Assembly: GCA_015064155.1 (NCBI GenBank)
Contig: SVST01000001.1
Coordinates: 62,001 to 126,000 of the forward strand
DNA length: 64,000 nucleotides
Origin: Oscillospiraceae bacterium
GTDB taxonomy: Bacteria; Bacillota; Clostridia; Oscillospirales; CAG-272
Reading direction: 5' to 3'
Positions 43,784-52,584 of this stretch are shown here, one piece after another. Under the pieces are notes generated by a model, which saw only the letters and a list, made by a program, of their open reading frames with translations, did no database searches and was not told the DNA's origin. Position numbers and translations under genes: made by a program. The stretch's first letter is position 1; the number at the start of each line of letters is the position of its first letter.

Positions 43784-45064
43784 ATGAGCAACTACAAAAT
43801 TGAAACGAAATGCGTACAAGGCGGCTACACCCCCGGAAACGGTGAGCCGCGTCAGATTCCGATCATTCAGAGCACCACCTTTAAATATGCTACGAGCGAG
43901 GATATGGGCAAGCTGTTTGACTTGGAAGCATCGGGATATTTCTACTCCCGTTTGCAGAACCCCACCTGCGATGCGGTCGCCGCAAAGATTTGCGAGATGG
44001 AGGGCGGCTTTGCCGCAATGCTGACGTCCTCGGGTCAGGCTGCCAACTTCTATGCAATTTTCAATATTGCAAACTGCGGTGACCACGTTGTGGCATCGTC
44101 TACCATTTACGGCGGTACCTTCAATCTGTTTGCCGTTACCATGAAGAAAATGGGAATCGAATTTACCTTCGTTACTCCCGATTGCACCGAGGAGGAGCTG
44201 AATGCCGCATTCCGTCCCAACACCAAGGCGGTGTTCGGCGAAACCATTGCAAATCCCGCACTGACCGTTCTTGATATCGAAAAGTTTGCCAAGGCGGCGC
44301 ACGCGCACGAGGTTCCGCTGATTATCGACAACACCTTTGCAACCCCCGTAAACTGCCGTCCTTTTGAATGGGGTGCCGATATCGTCACCCACTCCACCAC
44401 CAAGTATATGGACGGACATGGCGCGGCGGTTGGCGGCTGTATCGTCGATTCGGGTAATTTTGATTGGTTGGCGCACCGCGAGAAGTTCCCGGGACTTTGC
44501 ACACCCGACGACAGCTATCACGGCATCGTTTACGCAGAGAAGTTTGGAAAGGGTGCGTATATTTACAAGGCAACCGCACAGCTGATGCGTGACTTCGGCT
44601 CTACTCCCGCACCGCAAAGTGCATTCTTGCTCAACTTGGGGCTGGAAAGCCTGCACGTTCGTATGGCGCGCCACTGCGAGAACGGCTTGGCTGTTGCGAA
44701 GTTTTTGGAGGCACACGAAAAGATCGCATGGGTTACCTATGCCGATTTGGAGTCCAGCCCCTATCATGAACTTGCCAAGAAGTATCTGCCCAAGGGAAGC
44801 TGCGGCGTTGTCAGCTTCGGTGTGCGCGGCGGAAGACAGGCGGCAGAGAAGTTTATGAAGCATCTCAAGCTTGCCGCAATCGAAACGCACGTTGCCGATG
44901 CCCGTACCTGCTGCTTGCATCCTGCCAGCGCAACCCACCGTCAGATGAACGACGAGGAGCTGATCGCGGCAGGTGTTTCGGGAGATCTCGTACGCTTGTC
45001 CTGCGGCTTGGAGAATGCCGAGGATCTGATTGCCGATCTTGCGCAGGCATTGGAGCAGATTTAA
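43784..45064 (+). CDS. metY: O-acetylhomoserine sulfhydrylase
   Basis: The 426-residue PLP enzyme of the Cys/Met metabolism family has IQSTTFKYATSEDMGKLF, YSRLQNPTCDA, LTSSGQAANFYAIFN and IIDNTFATPVNCRP. The cofactor Lys is in VTHSTTKYMDGHG (about residue 207). SFGVRGGRQAAEKFM is typical of the MetY subgroup. It makes homocysteine from O-acetylhomoserine and sulfide. GGAG lies upstream of the ATG. metA follows after 36 bases, so both steps of the acetyl route are encoded together. Confidence 0.93.
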   Translation: MSNYKIETKCVQGGYTPGNGEPRQIPIIQSTTFKYATSEDMGKLFDLEASGYFYSRLQNPTCDAVAAKICEMEGGFAAMLTSSGQAANFYAIFNIANCGDHVVASSTIYGGTFNLFAVTMKKMGIEFTFVTPDCTEEELNAAFRPNTKAVFGETIANPALTVLDIEKFAKAAHAHEVPLIIDNTFATPVNCRPFEWGADIVTHSTTKYMDGHGAAVGGCIVDSGNFDWLAHREKFPGLCTPDDSYHGIVYAEKFGKGAYIYKATAQLMRDFGSTPAPQSAFLLNLGLESLHVRMARHCENGLAVAKFLEAHEKIAWVTYADLESSPYHELAKKYLPKGSCGVVSFGVRGGRQAAEKFMKHLKLAAIETHVADARTCCLHPASATHRQMNDEELIAAGVSGDLVRLSCGLENAEDLIADLAQALEQI

Positions 45065-45100
45065 TTTTTTACACTTTGAAAGAAAGGACCGGTGAACGAT

Positions 45101-46018
45101 ATGCCGATCAAAATACCGAATGAGCTTCCCGCGGCAAAAACGCTTGCGGAGGAAAACATTTTCGTCATGTCCGAAACGCGTGCGAGCACGCAGGACATTC
45201 GACCCTTACGGATTCTTTTGTTGAATCTGATGCCAACCAAGATCGATACCGAAACACAGCTCTCCCGTCTTTTGGGAAATACCCCCTTGCAGGTGGAGCT
45301 GACGCTGATGCACACAAAATCACACCAGTCAAAGAATACTCCCGAGGAACATTTGCTCGCGTTCTACTGTACCTTTGATGACATCAAGGAGCAGAATTTC
45401 GACGGCTTGATCATCACCGGTGCACCGGTGGAGCTTTTGCCGTTTGAAGAGGTTGAGTATTGGGACGAGTTGTGTACGATTATGGAGTGGAGCGTGACTC
45501 ACGTGCACAGCACCTTCCATATCTGCTGGGGCGCGCAGGCAGGACTGTACTACCATTTTGGAATTCAGAAGCAACCGCTGGATAAAAAAATGTTCGGTAT
45601 CTTCCCGCACGTTGCCGACTATAAGCAATCCATGCTGTTCCGCGGCTTTGACGATATTTTTATGGTACCGCATTCGCGTCATACCACCGTTTTGCGCGAG
45701 GATATCGAAAAGATTCCCGAAATCAAGATTTTGGCATCCTCTCCCGAGGCAGGCATTTTTGCCATGTCTACCAGAAACGGTCGACAGATCTTTATTACGG
45801 GACACCCCGAATACGATGCGGGAACCTTGAATAAAGAATACGTTCGTGACGTCAACGCAGGAAAACCGATCGAAATTCCGAAGAACTATTTTCCCAACGA
45901 CGACCCCACCCAAGCACCCCCCGCTACGTGGCGTTCGAGCGCAAACCTTTTGTATAGCAACTGGCTCAATTATTTCGTCTATCAGACAACTCCGTTCCAT
46001 CTGGAGCAGCTGCACTGA
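45101..46018 (+). CDS. metA: Homoserine O-acetyltransferase (MetA family)
   Basis: The 305-residue protein starts [15 protein letters not shown] and has [23 protein letters not shown] and the nucleophile Cys in [16 protein letters not shown] (about residue 142). Catalytic His and Glu lie in ITGHPEYD. The acyl-specificity position in [13 protein letters not shown] is Glu, which in this family goes with acetyl-CoA rather than succinyl-CoA use and fits the adjacent metY. The ATG at 45101 is 12 bases from AAAGGA; the in-frame GTG at 45092 is too close. Confidence 0.95.
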   Translation: MPIKIPNELPAAKTLAEENIFVMSETRASTQDIRPLRILLLNLMPTKIDTETQLSRLLGNTPLQVELTLMHTKSHQSKNTPEEHLLAFYCTFDDIKEQNFDGLIITGAPVELLPFEEVEYWDELCTIMEWSVTHVHSTFHICWGAQAGLYYHFGIQKQPLDKKMFGIFPHVADYKQSMLFRGFDDIFMVPHSRHTTVLREDIEKIPEIKILASSPEAGIFAMSTRNGRQIFITGHPEYDAGTLNKEYVRDVNAGKPIEIPKNYFPNDDPTQAPPATWRSSANLLYSNWLNYFVYQTTPFHLEQLH

Positions 46019-46044
46019 TTTGGAGAATGAAAAAGGAGAACGCC

Positions 46045-47163
46045 ATGAAAAAGCTGGGTTTTGGCATGATGCGATTGCCGCTGCTGGATCAGGAAGACCC
46101 AAAATCGGTAGATTTTGAAGAGGTTTGCCGATTGGTGGATCGCTTTTTGGACGCAGGCTTTACCTATTTTGATACGGCATATATGTATCACAATTACGAA
46201 AGCGAGCGCATCGTCAAACGCGCGTTGGTTGACCGCCATCCGCGAAAAAGCTTTTCTCTTGCCTCCAAGCTGCCCAGTATGTTTTTGCAAAAGGAGGGCG
46301 ACCAGGAGCGTATTTTTGAGGAACAGCTTCTCAAATGCGGTGTCGGGTATTTCGATTATTATTTGATTCACAATCTGAATGCCAAGCATTACGAAATTGC
46401 AGAGCGTTTCGATAGCTTTTCGTTTGTTTCCCGTTTGAAAAGGGAAGGACGCGTCAGGAAAATAGGCTTTTCCTTTCATGATACCGCCGAGGTGTTGGAC
46501 CGTATCCTGACCGATCATCCCGAGGTTGATTTCGTGCAGATTCAGCTCAATTATCTCGATTGGGAGCACGAGAGCATTCAGTCGCGTCTGTGTTACGAAA
46601 CCTGCGTGCGTCACGGCAAGCCCGTGATCGTGATGGAACCGGTCAAGGGAGGGACGCTTGCAAAGGTTCCGCCTCGCGTGGAAGCACTTTTGACCGATGC
46701 GCATCCCGATTGGTCGATGGCATCCTGGGCAATTCGGTTTGCGGCAACGCAAGAAAACGTGTTCATGGTGCTCAGCGGGATGTCGGACATGACACAGCTA
46801 CAGGACAATATCGGATATATGGCAGATTTCGTGCCGTTGAACGAAAAAGAGCTTTCCTTGCTTCCCGAGGCGGTGAGGCTGTTGCATGCCGACATTGCCG
46901 TGGCTTGTACCTCGTGCCGATACTGCGTGGAGGGATGTCCGAAGAACATCGAGATCCCTAAATATTTTGAGCTTTACAATGCCGAGATGCGCGCACCGAA
47001 CACCGTGTTTGGTACGCATCAGGAATATTACGAAAATCTGACCGAAACGCATGGAAAGGCATCCGATTGTATTGGCTGCCGCCGATGCGAAAAGAGCTGT
47101 CCTCAGCATATACGGATTGTTGCGGCACTCAAAAACGTTGCCAAGGTTTTCGAAACAGACTAA
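46045..47163 (+). CDS. Aldo/keto reductase with C-terminal 2[4Fe-4S] domain
   Basis: The 372-residue protein has an N-terminal aldo/keto reductase barrel (LGFGMMRLPLL, YFDTAYMYHNYESE with Asp/Tyr, LASKLP with Lys and YLIHNLN with His). From about residue 285 a ferredoxin-like tail has CTSCRYCVEGCPKNIEIP and CIGCRRCEKSCPQHIRI, enough for two 4Fe-4S clusters. Such fused reductases are common in anaerobes; substrates are unknown. AAAGGAG lies 6 bases before the ATG. The gene begins 26 bases after metA and leads into the DUF1893 gene 17 bases later. Confidence 0.9.
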   Translation: MKKLGFGMMRLPLLDQEDPKSVDFEEVCRLVDRFLDAGFTYFDTAYMYHNYESERIVKRALVDRHPRKSFSLASKLPSMFLQKEGDQERIFEEQLLKCGVGYFDYYLIHNLNAKHYEIAERFDSFSFVSRLKREGRVRKIGFSFHDTAEVLDRILTDHPEVDFVQIQLNYLDWEHESIQSRLCYETCVRHGKPVIVMEPVKGGTLAKVPPRVEALLTDAHPDWSMASWAIRFAATQENVFMVLSGMSDMTQLQDNIGYMADFVPLNEKELSLLPEAVRLLHADIAVACTSCRYCVEGCPKNIEIPKYFELYNAEMRAPNTVFGTHQEYYENLTETHGKASDCIGCRRCEKSCPQHIRIVAALKNVAKVFETD

Positions 47164-47180
47164 AAGAGAGGTGCTTGTGC

Positions 47181-47612
47181 ATGACCGATTTGGAACGTGC
47201 GAAAAATTATCTGTCAAGTCACAAAAACCTGAAATGTGTGCTTTGGAAGCAGGACGTCCATTATGAAAGCGAAAAACGCGGGGTTGCCCCGATGATGGAG
47301 TTTTTGCAATCGGGAATCGATCTTTGCGGCTTTTCCGCGGCAGACCGTGTCGTCGGTCGCGGTGCGGCATTTCTTTTTGTACTTGCCGGTGTAACTTCGG
47401 TATACGGAGAGGTGATGAGCCAAGGAGCGCGCGAGGTGCTGGATCGATTCGGGGTACAGAACACTGCCGCCGTCGTGGTGAACCATATTATCAATCGGCA
47501 AGGGGACGGAATTTGTCCGATCGAATCGGCGGTTTGGGAGATTACCGACCCACAGGAAGCATACCATACGATCAAAACGCGCTTGTGCGAACTTCAAGCC
47601 CAACAATCGTAA
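47181..47612 (+). CDS. DUF1893 family protein
   Basis: The 143-residue soluble protein has DLERAKNYLSSHKNLKCVLWK and GVAPMMEFLQSG. The strongly conserved segment DRVVGRGAAFLFVLAGVTSVYGEVMSQGA follows, then ICPIESAVWEITDPQEAY. This matches DUF1893, a cytidine-deaminase-fold-like family of unknown role. The ATG at 47181 follows GAGAGG; the longer open frame before it lies in the reductase gene. It is probably in one transcript with the reductase. Confidence 0.75.
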   Translation: MTDLERAKNYLSSHKNLKCVLWKQDVHYESEKRGVAPMMEFLQSGIDLCGFSAADRVVGRGAAFLFVLAGVTSVYGEVMSQGAREVLDRFGVQNTAAVVVNHIINRQGDGICPIESAVWEITDPQEAYHTIKTRLCELQAQQS

Positions 47613-47644
47613 GGATTACATGGAAACGAAAGAAAGGAATTATT

Positions 47645-47872
47645 ATGGAACGGTTGCTTGCCATTTTAAAAAATATGCATCCCGACGTTGATTTTTCGGG
47701 AGATCAAGATTTGATTGCAGACGGAATTTTGGATTCCTTGGATATCGTGACGTTGATCACCGAGATCAATGCGGAATTCGACGTCAGCATTCCGGCAGAG
47801 GAGATTCTTCCCGAAAACTTCAACAGCGCAAAAGCAATTTACAACTTGATTGCCCGTCTTGACGAGGAATAA
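47645..47872 (+). CDS. Acyl/peptidyl carrier protein (DltC-like)
   Basis: The 75-residue acidic four-helix protein has the phosphopantetheine attachment serine in GILDSLDIVTLI (Ser at about residue 33). This resembles DltC more than fatty-acid ACP, whose motif is DSLDTVEL. AAAGGA precedes the ATG. It is followed 44 bases later by an MBOAT acyltransferase and then an SGNH-like protein, the order dltC-dltB-dltD without the activating enzyme. It likely carries an acyl or aminoacyl group for export to a cell-surface polymer. Confidence 0.8.
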   Translation: MERLLAILKNMHPDVDFSGDQDLIADGILDSLDIVTLITEINAEFDVSIPAEEILPENFNSAKAIYNLIARLDEE

Positions 47873-47916
47873 GAGCTTCGGTATCTTTATATTTTTTGAA
47901 AGGAGCGTGAAATCGG

Positions 47917-49506
47917 ATGCAATTTGCGTCGCTGTCTTTTATTCTGTTTGCCGCGATCACGGTGCTTTTGTATTATACCGTACCGAAAAAACGGCAGTGG
48001 TGGATTCTTTTGGCGGCAAGCTATCTCTTTTATTTTGCCGCGGGTGCATCCTATCTGCTCTTTATTCTGTATACCACGCTTGTTACATATCTCACCGCAC
48101 GCGTTTTGCAAAAGCATGCCGACAGAGAGGATGCATACGTCCGTGAAAACCGCGAAACGCTTTCCCAGGACGCGCGAAAGGCATACCGCGCAATGGGGAA
48201 GAAGCGACGCTTCCGTATTCTTATTTGCGGGCTGATTCTGGGCTTCGGTCTTTTGGCGGTGATCAAATACACGGCGTTTGCTCTGTCTGGAGTGAACGGT
48301 ATTCTGCGGCTTTTTACAACGGCGGAGCTTTCGATCCCGAACCTTTTGTTGCCGCTTGGAATTTCGTTTTATACCTTCCAGTCGATGGGATATCTCATTG
48401 ACGTCTGCCGAAAAAAGTGCCGCGCCGAGCAAAATATTGCCAAGCTCGCTTTGTTTGTTTCCTATTTTCCGCAGTTGATTCAGGGGCCGATCAGCCGTTT
48501 CTCATCACTCGGTGAACAGCTTTTTGTGGAGCATTGCTTCAACGGAGAAGAGTTCCGCGCGGGGATGCTGCGCGTTGCCTGGGGCTTTTTTAAGAAACTG
48601 GTGGTTGCCGATACCGTGGCACAGGGCGTTAAGGTGCTGATTGCCGAGTCGGGAGATTTTCAAGGCATTTACGTTTTTCTTTTGATTTTGCTGTATTCAA
48701 TTCAGATCTACGGTGATTTTACGGGCGGAATCGATATCACGATCGGTTTGTCGAGAATGCTCGGAATCAAGCTTGCCGAAAATTTTGACCGTCCGTTTTC
48801 CTCTACGTCCACCAAGGAATATTGGCGACGTTGGCATATTACGATGGGCTCTTGGTTTACCGACTACGTGTTTTATCCGCTTTCGGTCTGTAAACCGATG
48901 CAAAAGCTTTCAAAAAGCTCACGCGCAAGGCTCGGGGAAAAGCTTGGAAAGCGTATTCCCGTTTACCTTGCTACCATCGTCACTTGGTTTTTAACCGGAC
49001 TTTGGCATGGAGCCGGTTGGAACTTTATCGTTTGGGGTCTGCTCAACTGTCTTGTGATTCTTGTGTCGCAGGAGCTGACGCCCCTTTATCACCGCTTTCA
49101 CGCGAGATTTCCCCGGTTGGTCGTATCCGCACCGTGGATTCACTGGCAGATGATTCGTACCTTTTTGCTCATGGGCTTGATCCGTTCGCTCGACTGTTAC
49201 CGCGACGTACCCAAAACCTTCCGTTTGTGGGGCAGTATGTTCACCGTTTTCAATGCAGGAGAGCTGTTTCACGGTGGATTGACAGCGTTTGGGCTTACCG
49301 TAGCCGATTGGGCGGTGGTTCTCGTGGGGGTCTTGGTGATTTGGCAGGTCAGCCGAATCGGCAAGGACAAGCCGTTCTGCGACCGCATTGCAAAAAAGCC
49401 GATTCTCTGTACCGCGCTTCTTTGTATGACCGTTTTTGTGGTGCTGGTGTTCGGTGCATACGGCATCGGCTACGACGCATCACAGTTCATTTATAATCAA
49501 TTTTGA
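47917..49506 (+). CDS. MBOAT family O-acyltransferase (DltB/AlgI-like)
   Basis: The 529-residue protein has about 11-12 membrane helices and the MBOAT signatures LLPLGISFYTFQSMGYLID, YFPQLIQGPISRF, YGDFTGGIDITIGLSRMLG and EYWRRWHITMGSWF. The catalytic His lies in LTGLWHGAGWNFIVWG (about residue 367). These proteins pass acyl groups across the membrane to a surface acceptor, as in D-alanylation or alginate/peptidoglycan acetylation. Context with a DltC-like carrier favours the Dlt-like type. AAAGGAG lies ahead of the ATG. Confidence 0.9.
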   Translation: MQFASLSFILFAAITVLLYYTVPKKRQWWILLAASYLFYFAAGASYLLFILYTTLVTYLTARVLQKHADREDAYVRENRETLSQDARKAYRAMGKKRRFRILICGLILGFGLLAVIKYTAFALSGVNGILRLFTTAELSIPNLLLPLGISFYTFQSMGYLIDVCRKKCRAEQNIAKLALFVSYFPQLIQGPISRFSSLGEQLFVEHCFNGEEFRAGMLRVAWGFFKKLVVADTVAQGVKVLIAESGDFQGIYVFLLILLYSIQIYGDFTGGIDITIGLSRMLGIKLAENFDRPFSSTSTKEYWRRWHITMGSWFTDYVFYPLSVCKPMQKLSKSSRARLGEKLGKRIPVYLATIVTWFLTGLWHGAGWNFIVWGLLNCLVILVSQELTPLYHRFHARFPRLVVSAPWIHWQMIRTFLLMGLIRSLDCYRDVPKTFRLWGSMFTVFNAGELFHGGLTAFGLTVADWAVVLVGVLVIWQVSRIGKDKPFCDRIAKKPILCTALLCMTVFVVLVFGAYGIGYDASQFIYNQF

Positions 49507-49520
49507 TGGGGGAGAGAAGC

Positions 49521-50567
49521 ATGAAAAAAAAGATTGTCATCATTCTCTCATCCGTTGCGTTTGTATTGGTCACAGCAATCCTTTTACAGCTTGCAGGACT
49601 TCTTTTGATGCCCAAATATATGTCCTCGCTTTACGAGGGCGCGCTGATCCGCGAATATTACGACGAAAAGAACCCCTCGCATGACGTCATTTTTATTGGG
49701 GATTGCGAGGTTTACGAGGGCTTTACACCGCCAACCTTATGGGAGGAATACGGTATCACCTCGTATATCCGCGGCAGCGCGCAGCAGCTTGCGTGGCAAT
49801 CCTACTACCTTTTGGAGGATACGCTTCGATACGAAACTCCAAAGGTCGTGGTTTTCAACGTGCTGGCGCTGAAATACGGTGAGCCGCAAGAGGAATCCTA
49901 CAACCGCATGACGCTGGACGGCATGAAGCTGTCGATGTCCAAAGTACGGGCGATCAAGGCATCAATGACCGAGGGCGAAAGCTTTGCTTCATATTTGTTC
50001 CCGCTTTTGCGCTATCACAGCAGGTGGAAAGAGATCGGGAAAGAGGACTGGAGCTATCTGTTTTCCCGCGATACCGTTTCGCACAACGGATATTTGATGC
50101 AAACCGAAATTCGGGGAGGAAAATCAACGGTACAGCCGGTTCCGATCCTTGACACAAAGCTTCCCCAAAACGCTATGAAATATCTTGACAAAATGCGCGA
50201 TCTTTGTGCCGAAAAGGGAATTGAATTGATTCTCATCAAGGCTCCTACCAATGCACCCGTTTATCATTGGTACGACGAATGGGACGCAGAGATCGTGTCT
50301 TATGCCGAGGCGAACGGGCTGACATACTACAATTTTATTTCGCTGGAAGACGAAATCGGCATCGATTGGAATACCGACACCTACGATAAGGGCGTTCATC
50401 TGAACGTCTACGGCGCAGAGAAGCTGACCCGATATTTCGGCGAGATCCTTGCCGAGTGTCACGGGCTTGCAGACCGTCGATCCGATGCATCGCTCTCTGC
50501 CGTTTGGGCTGAAAAGCTGATTGCGTATTACGAGGAACGGAACCAAGCCAAAACGGGAGGAACGTAA
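49521..50567 (+). CDS. SGNH/GDSL-like exported protein (DltD/AlgJ-like), Cys at nucleophile position
   Basis: The 348-residue protein has an N-terminal membrane anchor (residues 4-27) and then an extracytoplasmic SGNH-like domain. Block I reads VIFIGDCEVYEGF; the usual serine of GDS is cysteine. Block V is present as DKGVHLNVYGAEKL (Asp and His, about residue 300). ELILIKAPTNAP is a central strand. It is the third member of the carrier-MBOAT set and would complete acyl transfer outside the membrane. GGGGGAGAG precedes the ATG. The unusual nucleophile could make it a thiol-based transferase or an inactive binding protein. Confidence 0.7.
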   Translation: MKKKIVIILSSVAFVLVTAILLQLAGLLLMPKYMSSLYEGALIREYYDEKNPSHDVIFIGDCEVYEGFTPPTLWEEYGITSYIRGSAQQLAWQSYYLLEDTLRYETPKVVVFNVLALKYGEPQEESYNRMTLDGMKLSMSKVRAIKASMTEGESFASYLFPLLRYHSRWKEIGKEDWSYLFSRDTVSHNGYLMQTEIRGGKSTVQPVPILDTKLPQNAMKYLDKMRDLCAEKGIELILIKAPTNAPVYHWYDEWDAEIVSYAEANGLTYYNFISLEDEIGIDWNTDTYDKGVHLNVYGAEKLTRYFGEILAECHGLADRRSDASLSAVWAEKLIAYYEERNQAKTGGT

Positions 50568-50569
50568 CG

Positions 50570-51136
50570 ATGTCTATTCTTTATGGGTTGCTTGCAATCG
50601 CAGTTTTTCTTTTGGGTTGGCCCTATTTCCGATGCTTTTTCAAGCGTGTGACGTGTATGAGAAAGCTCAAGAAAGTGTGCCGCACTAAGGGCTATCAACT
50701 GCATAAGACACATTTCTTTTGGTTTTTAGGTCATAAGAATGCAAAAAAGTGTGATTTTTATATAGAAACTCGGAATCAGGTGTTTGCCGTGAAGTTGTTT
50801 GGTATGCCAAACCGCCGCACCGTTTTGATATTCAAAGAGAACGGCGAATACATGATCCGCCGTTTCACGGCATTTATCTCCTATGGCTCTGCTGTTCGGT
50901 TCCCGATTGACAGCAAGCCGCGGAAGATGCCGACCTATCATTTTCGTTACCGATATCGGGATGCATGGGAGATCAAAACTCCAAGGCAAGTCCTTTTGGT
51001 CAATCCCGTTTCCATGGAATTTCGTCGAACACCTTCGCACGGAAAAGAGATTTTACTGGGCGCAGGAGAGGTGGTTTGCGGAATGGAGATCGATTCTTTG
51101 CCCCGTTTATTGGCAGATTTGGAGAGTGCATTATGA
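50570..51136 (+). CDS. Small membrane-anchored protein of unknown function
   Basis: The 188-residue protein has one N-terminal hydrophobic helix (residues 2-18, GLLAIAVFLLGWPYF). It is followed by a basic, cysteine-containing stretch and a soluble domain rich in Arg and aromatic residues (CDFYIETRNQVFAVKLFG, YHFRYRYRDAW). I do not recognise the family. The D-x-E-x...V-K spacing in the first segment recalls a PD-(D/E)xK core, but that is weak. It starts 3 bases after the SGNH-like gene and overlaps the first MutS-like gene by 4 bases, which suggests it works with that pair. Confidence 0.6.
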   Translation: MSILYGLLAIAVFLLGWPYFRCFFKRVTCMRKLKKVCRTKGYQLHKTHFFWFLGHKNAKKCDFYIETRNQVFAVKLFGMPNRRTVLIFKENGEYMIRRFTAFISYGSAVRFPIDSKPRKMPTYHFRYRYRDAWEIKTPRQVLLVNPVSMEFRRTPSHGKEILLGAGEVVCGMEIDSLPRLLADLESAL

Positions 51137-52584
51137 AAAATGCCCCAAGACTATTGCGTTACCGTGATACAGCTTGCTTTCCGCGGGAGCTGTTTTCAGA
51201 TCTTCAGCTGGATAAAATATTGAGCGCACACGCGGTTTCGATTTTGCAAAAACCTTGCGAAACAGCCGAAGCAGTGCGCCGTAACGAGCTTTTTGAGATG
51301 CTCGAAAACCGGGCTTTTTTGGAACGGGTAGAGAATTTGCGGTCGGTTCTGACCTCTCTCGCTCGGGGGTTACAGCTGTTACGGGATGCGAAAATTTTGC
51401 TCGACAGATACCATAGGTATGCCGAGGTTTTGAGCCTTTACGTGGAATCCTGCGAGATGCTTGCTTCAATGGATGATGTGGGAAGCCTTTTTGCAGACGT
51501 GGCGAATGCGTATTCAACGGAAGAAGAAAAGACCTCGCTTGCCAACGTCAAAAAAACGGCACAAAAAATCAGGCAATTGCTTGAAGAGGTGCATACTGGA
51601 CTTTTGTCTTTTTCAGATAAATGCTGGTTGACCCCCGACTGCGATGCCGTTGGTGAATTTGACCGTATTTGTTTCTGCGCTTCCTCGTTAGGCTTTTCCG
51701 TACCGCAAAAGAAACGCCAGAATGCGAAAATTAACATAGCTTTTTCCGACGCAATGTGCCATCTTCATGCGAATGCGGTTGACGAGATTGAAACAGAGAT
51801 GGCGCGGCTTGCGGATGTTGATCTTTCTGCTCCTGTGGTGTACCTTGATGAAATCAAATTTTATCTTGAAATACATAGCTTGACGAAAAGGGCACAAGAG
51901 ATCGGCGTGCCGCACGTCTTCGCAAAGGTTGCCAAGGCCCCGCAGTACATAGCGCGGGATTTGTATGATATTTCGCTGTTGGCAAAGAAATGTGAATGTA
52001 TTGTTCCCAACGATGTGGAGCTTGGCAACAAGGATCCGTTCTGTTTCTTGCTCGGTGCAAACGGAGGCGGAAAAACCACCTATCTTCGCGCACTGGGGAT
52101 CAATCTGCTTCTTTTCCTTGGGGGGTGTCCCGTTTTTGCCGAGAGGGCAGAGCTTTACCCGTTTGATCGGGTTTTTGCTCATTTTCCGAAGGACGAGCGC
52201 TTTGAGTCGGTGGGACGGCTGGAGGAGGAACGGCAACGGGTTGCAAAAATGCTTGTTGATTCGCAAAATCAAGCGGTGTTTCTTCTTTTCAATGAAACCT
52301 TTAGCGGGACCGATGAAACTCGTGGCTTTGACATGCTGAAGAATACTGCCGAGCAAATTGCCCGGAACGGTCATTTTGGTGTGTTTGTAACGCATTTTCA
52401 TGAGGTCATGTCGCTTGATTTCCCCGTGCTGTCGGCAGAGGTGGATCTATCTGACAAAAACCGGAGAACCTATCGCATTGTCAGGGCAAAGGGGGCTACA
52501 AGCTCCTATGCTGCCGATATTTTAAAAAAATACGGATTGGATCGGGAATCTCTTTTGGCAAGGAGGCATGGGAATGAAAATTAG
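51133..52584 (+). CDS. MutS-like ATPase without mismatch-recognition domain (first of tandem pair)
   Basis: The 483-residue protein has an all-helical first part (to about residue 300) resembling the MutS lever and clamp. A MutS-type ATPase follows, with Walker A FLLGANGGGKTTYLRALG (about residue 308). FPKDERFESVGRLEEERQRVAKML is a signature-like stretch, the Walker-B-like segment is VFLLFNETFSGTDETRGF, and HFGVFVTHFHEV carries the switch His. Walker B reads NE where MutS has DE. No N-terminal mismatch-binding or Smr domain is present. It overlaps both neighbours, so is translated with a second, distinct MutS-like protein. A role on DNA junctions or in recombination control is speculative. 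Confidence 0.75.
   Translation: MKNAPRLLRYRDTACFPRELFSDLQLDKILSAHAVSILQKPCETAEAVRRNELFEMLENRAFLERVENLRSVLTSLARGLQLLRDAKILLDRYHRYAEVLSLYVESCEMLASMDDVGSLFADVANAYSTEEEKTSLANVKKTAQKIRQLLEEVHTGLLSFSDKCWLTPDCDAVGEFDRICFCASSLGFSVPQKKRQNAKINIAFSDAMCHLHANAVDEIETEMARLADVDLSAPVVYLDEIKFYLEIHSLTKRAQEIGVPHVFAKVAKAPQYIARDLYDISLLAKKCECIVPNDVELGNKDPFCFLLGANGGGKTTYLRALGINLLLFLGGCPVFAERAELYPFDRVFAHFPKDERFESVGRLEEERQRVAKMLVDSQNQAVFLLFNETFSGTDETRGFDMLKNTAEQIARNGHFGVFVTHFHEVMSLDFPVLSAEVDLSDKNRRTYRIVRAKGATSSYAADILKKYGLDRESLLARRHGNEN

Noticed and set aside
43301-44938. 545-codon minus-strand open frame across tyrA and metY
   Set aside because: Antisense to two clear enzymes and spans their intergenic region; composition typical of a shadow frame.
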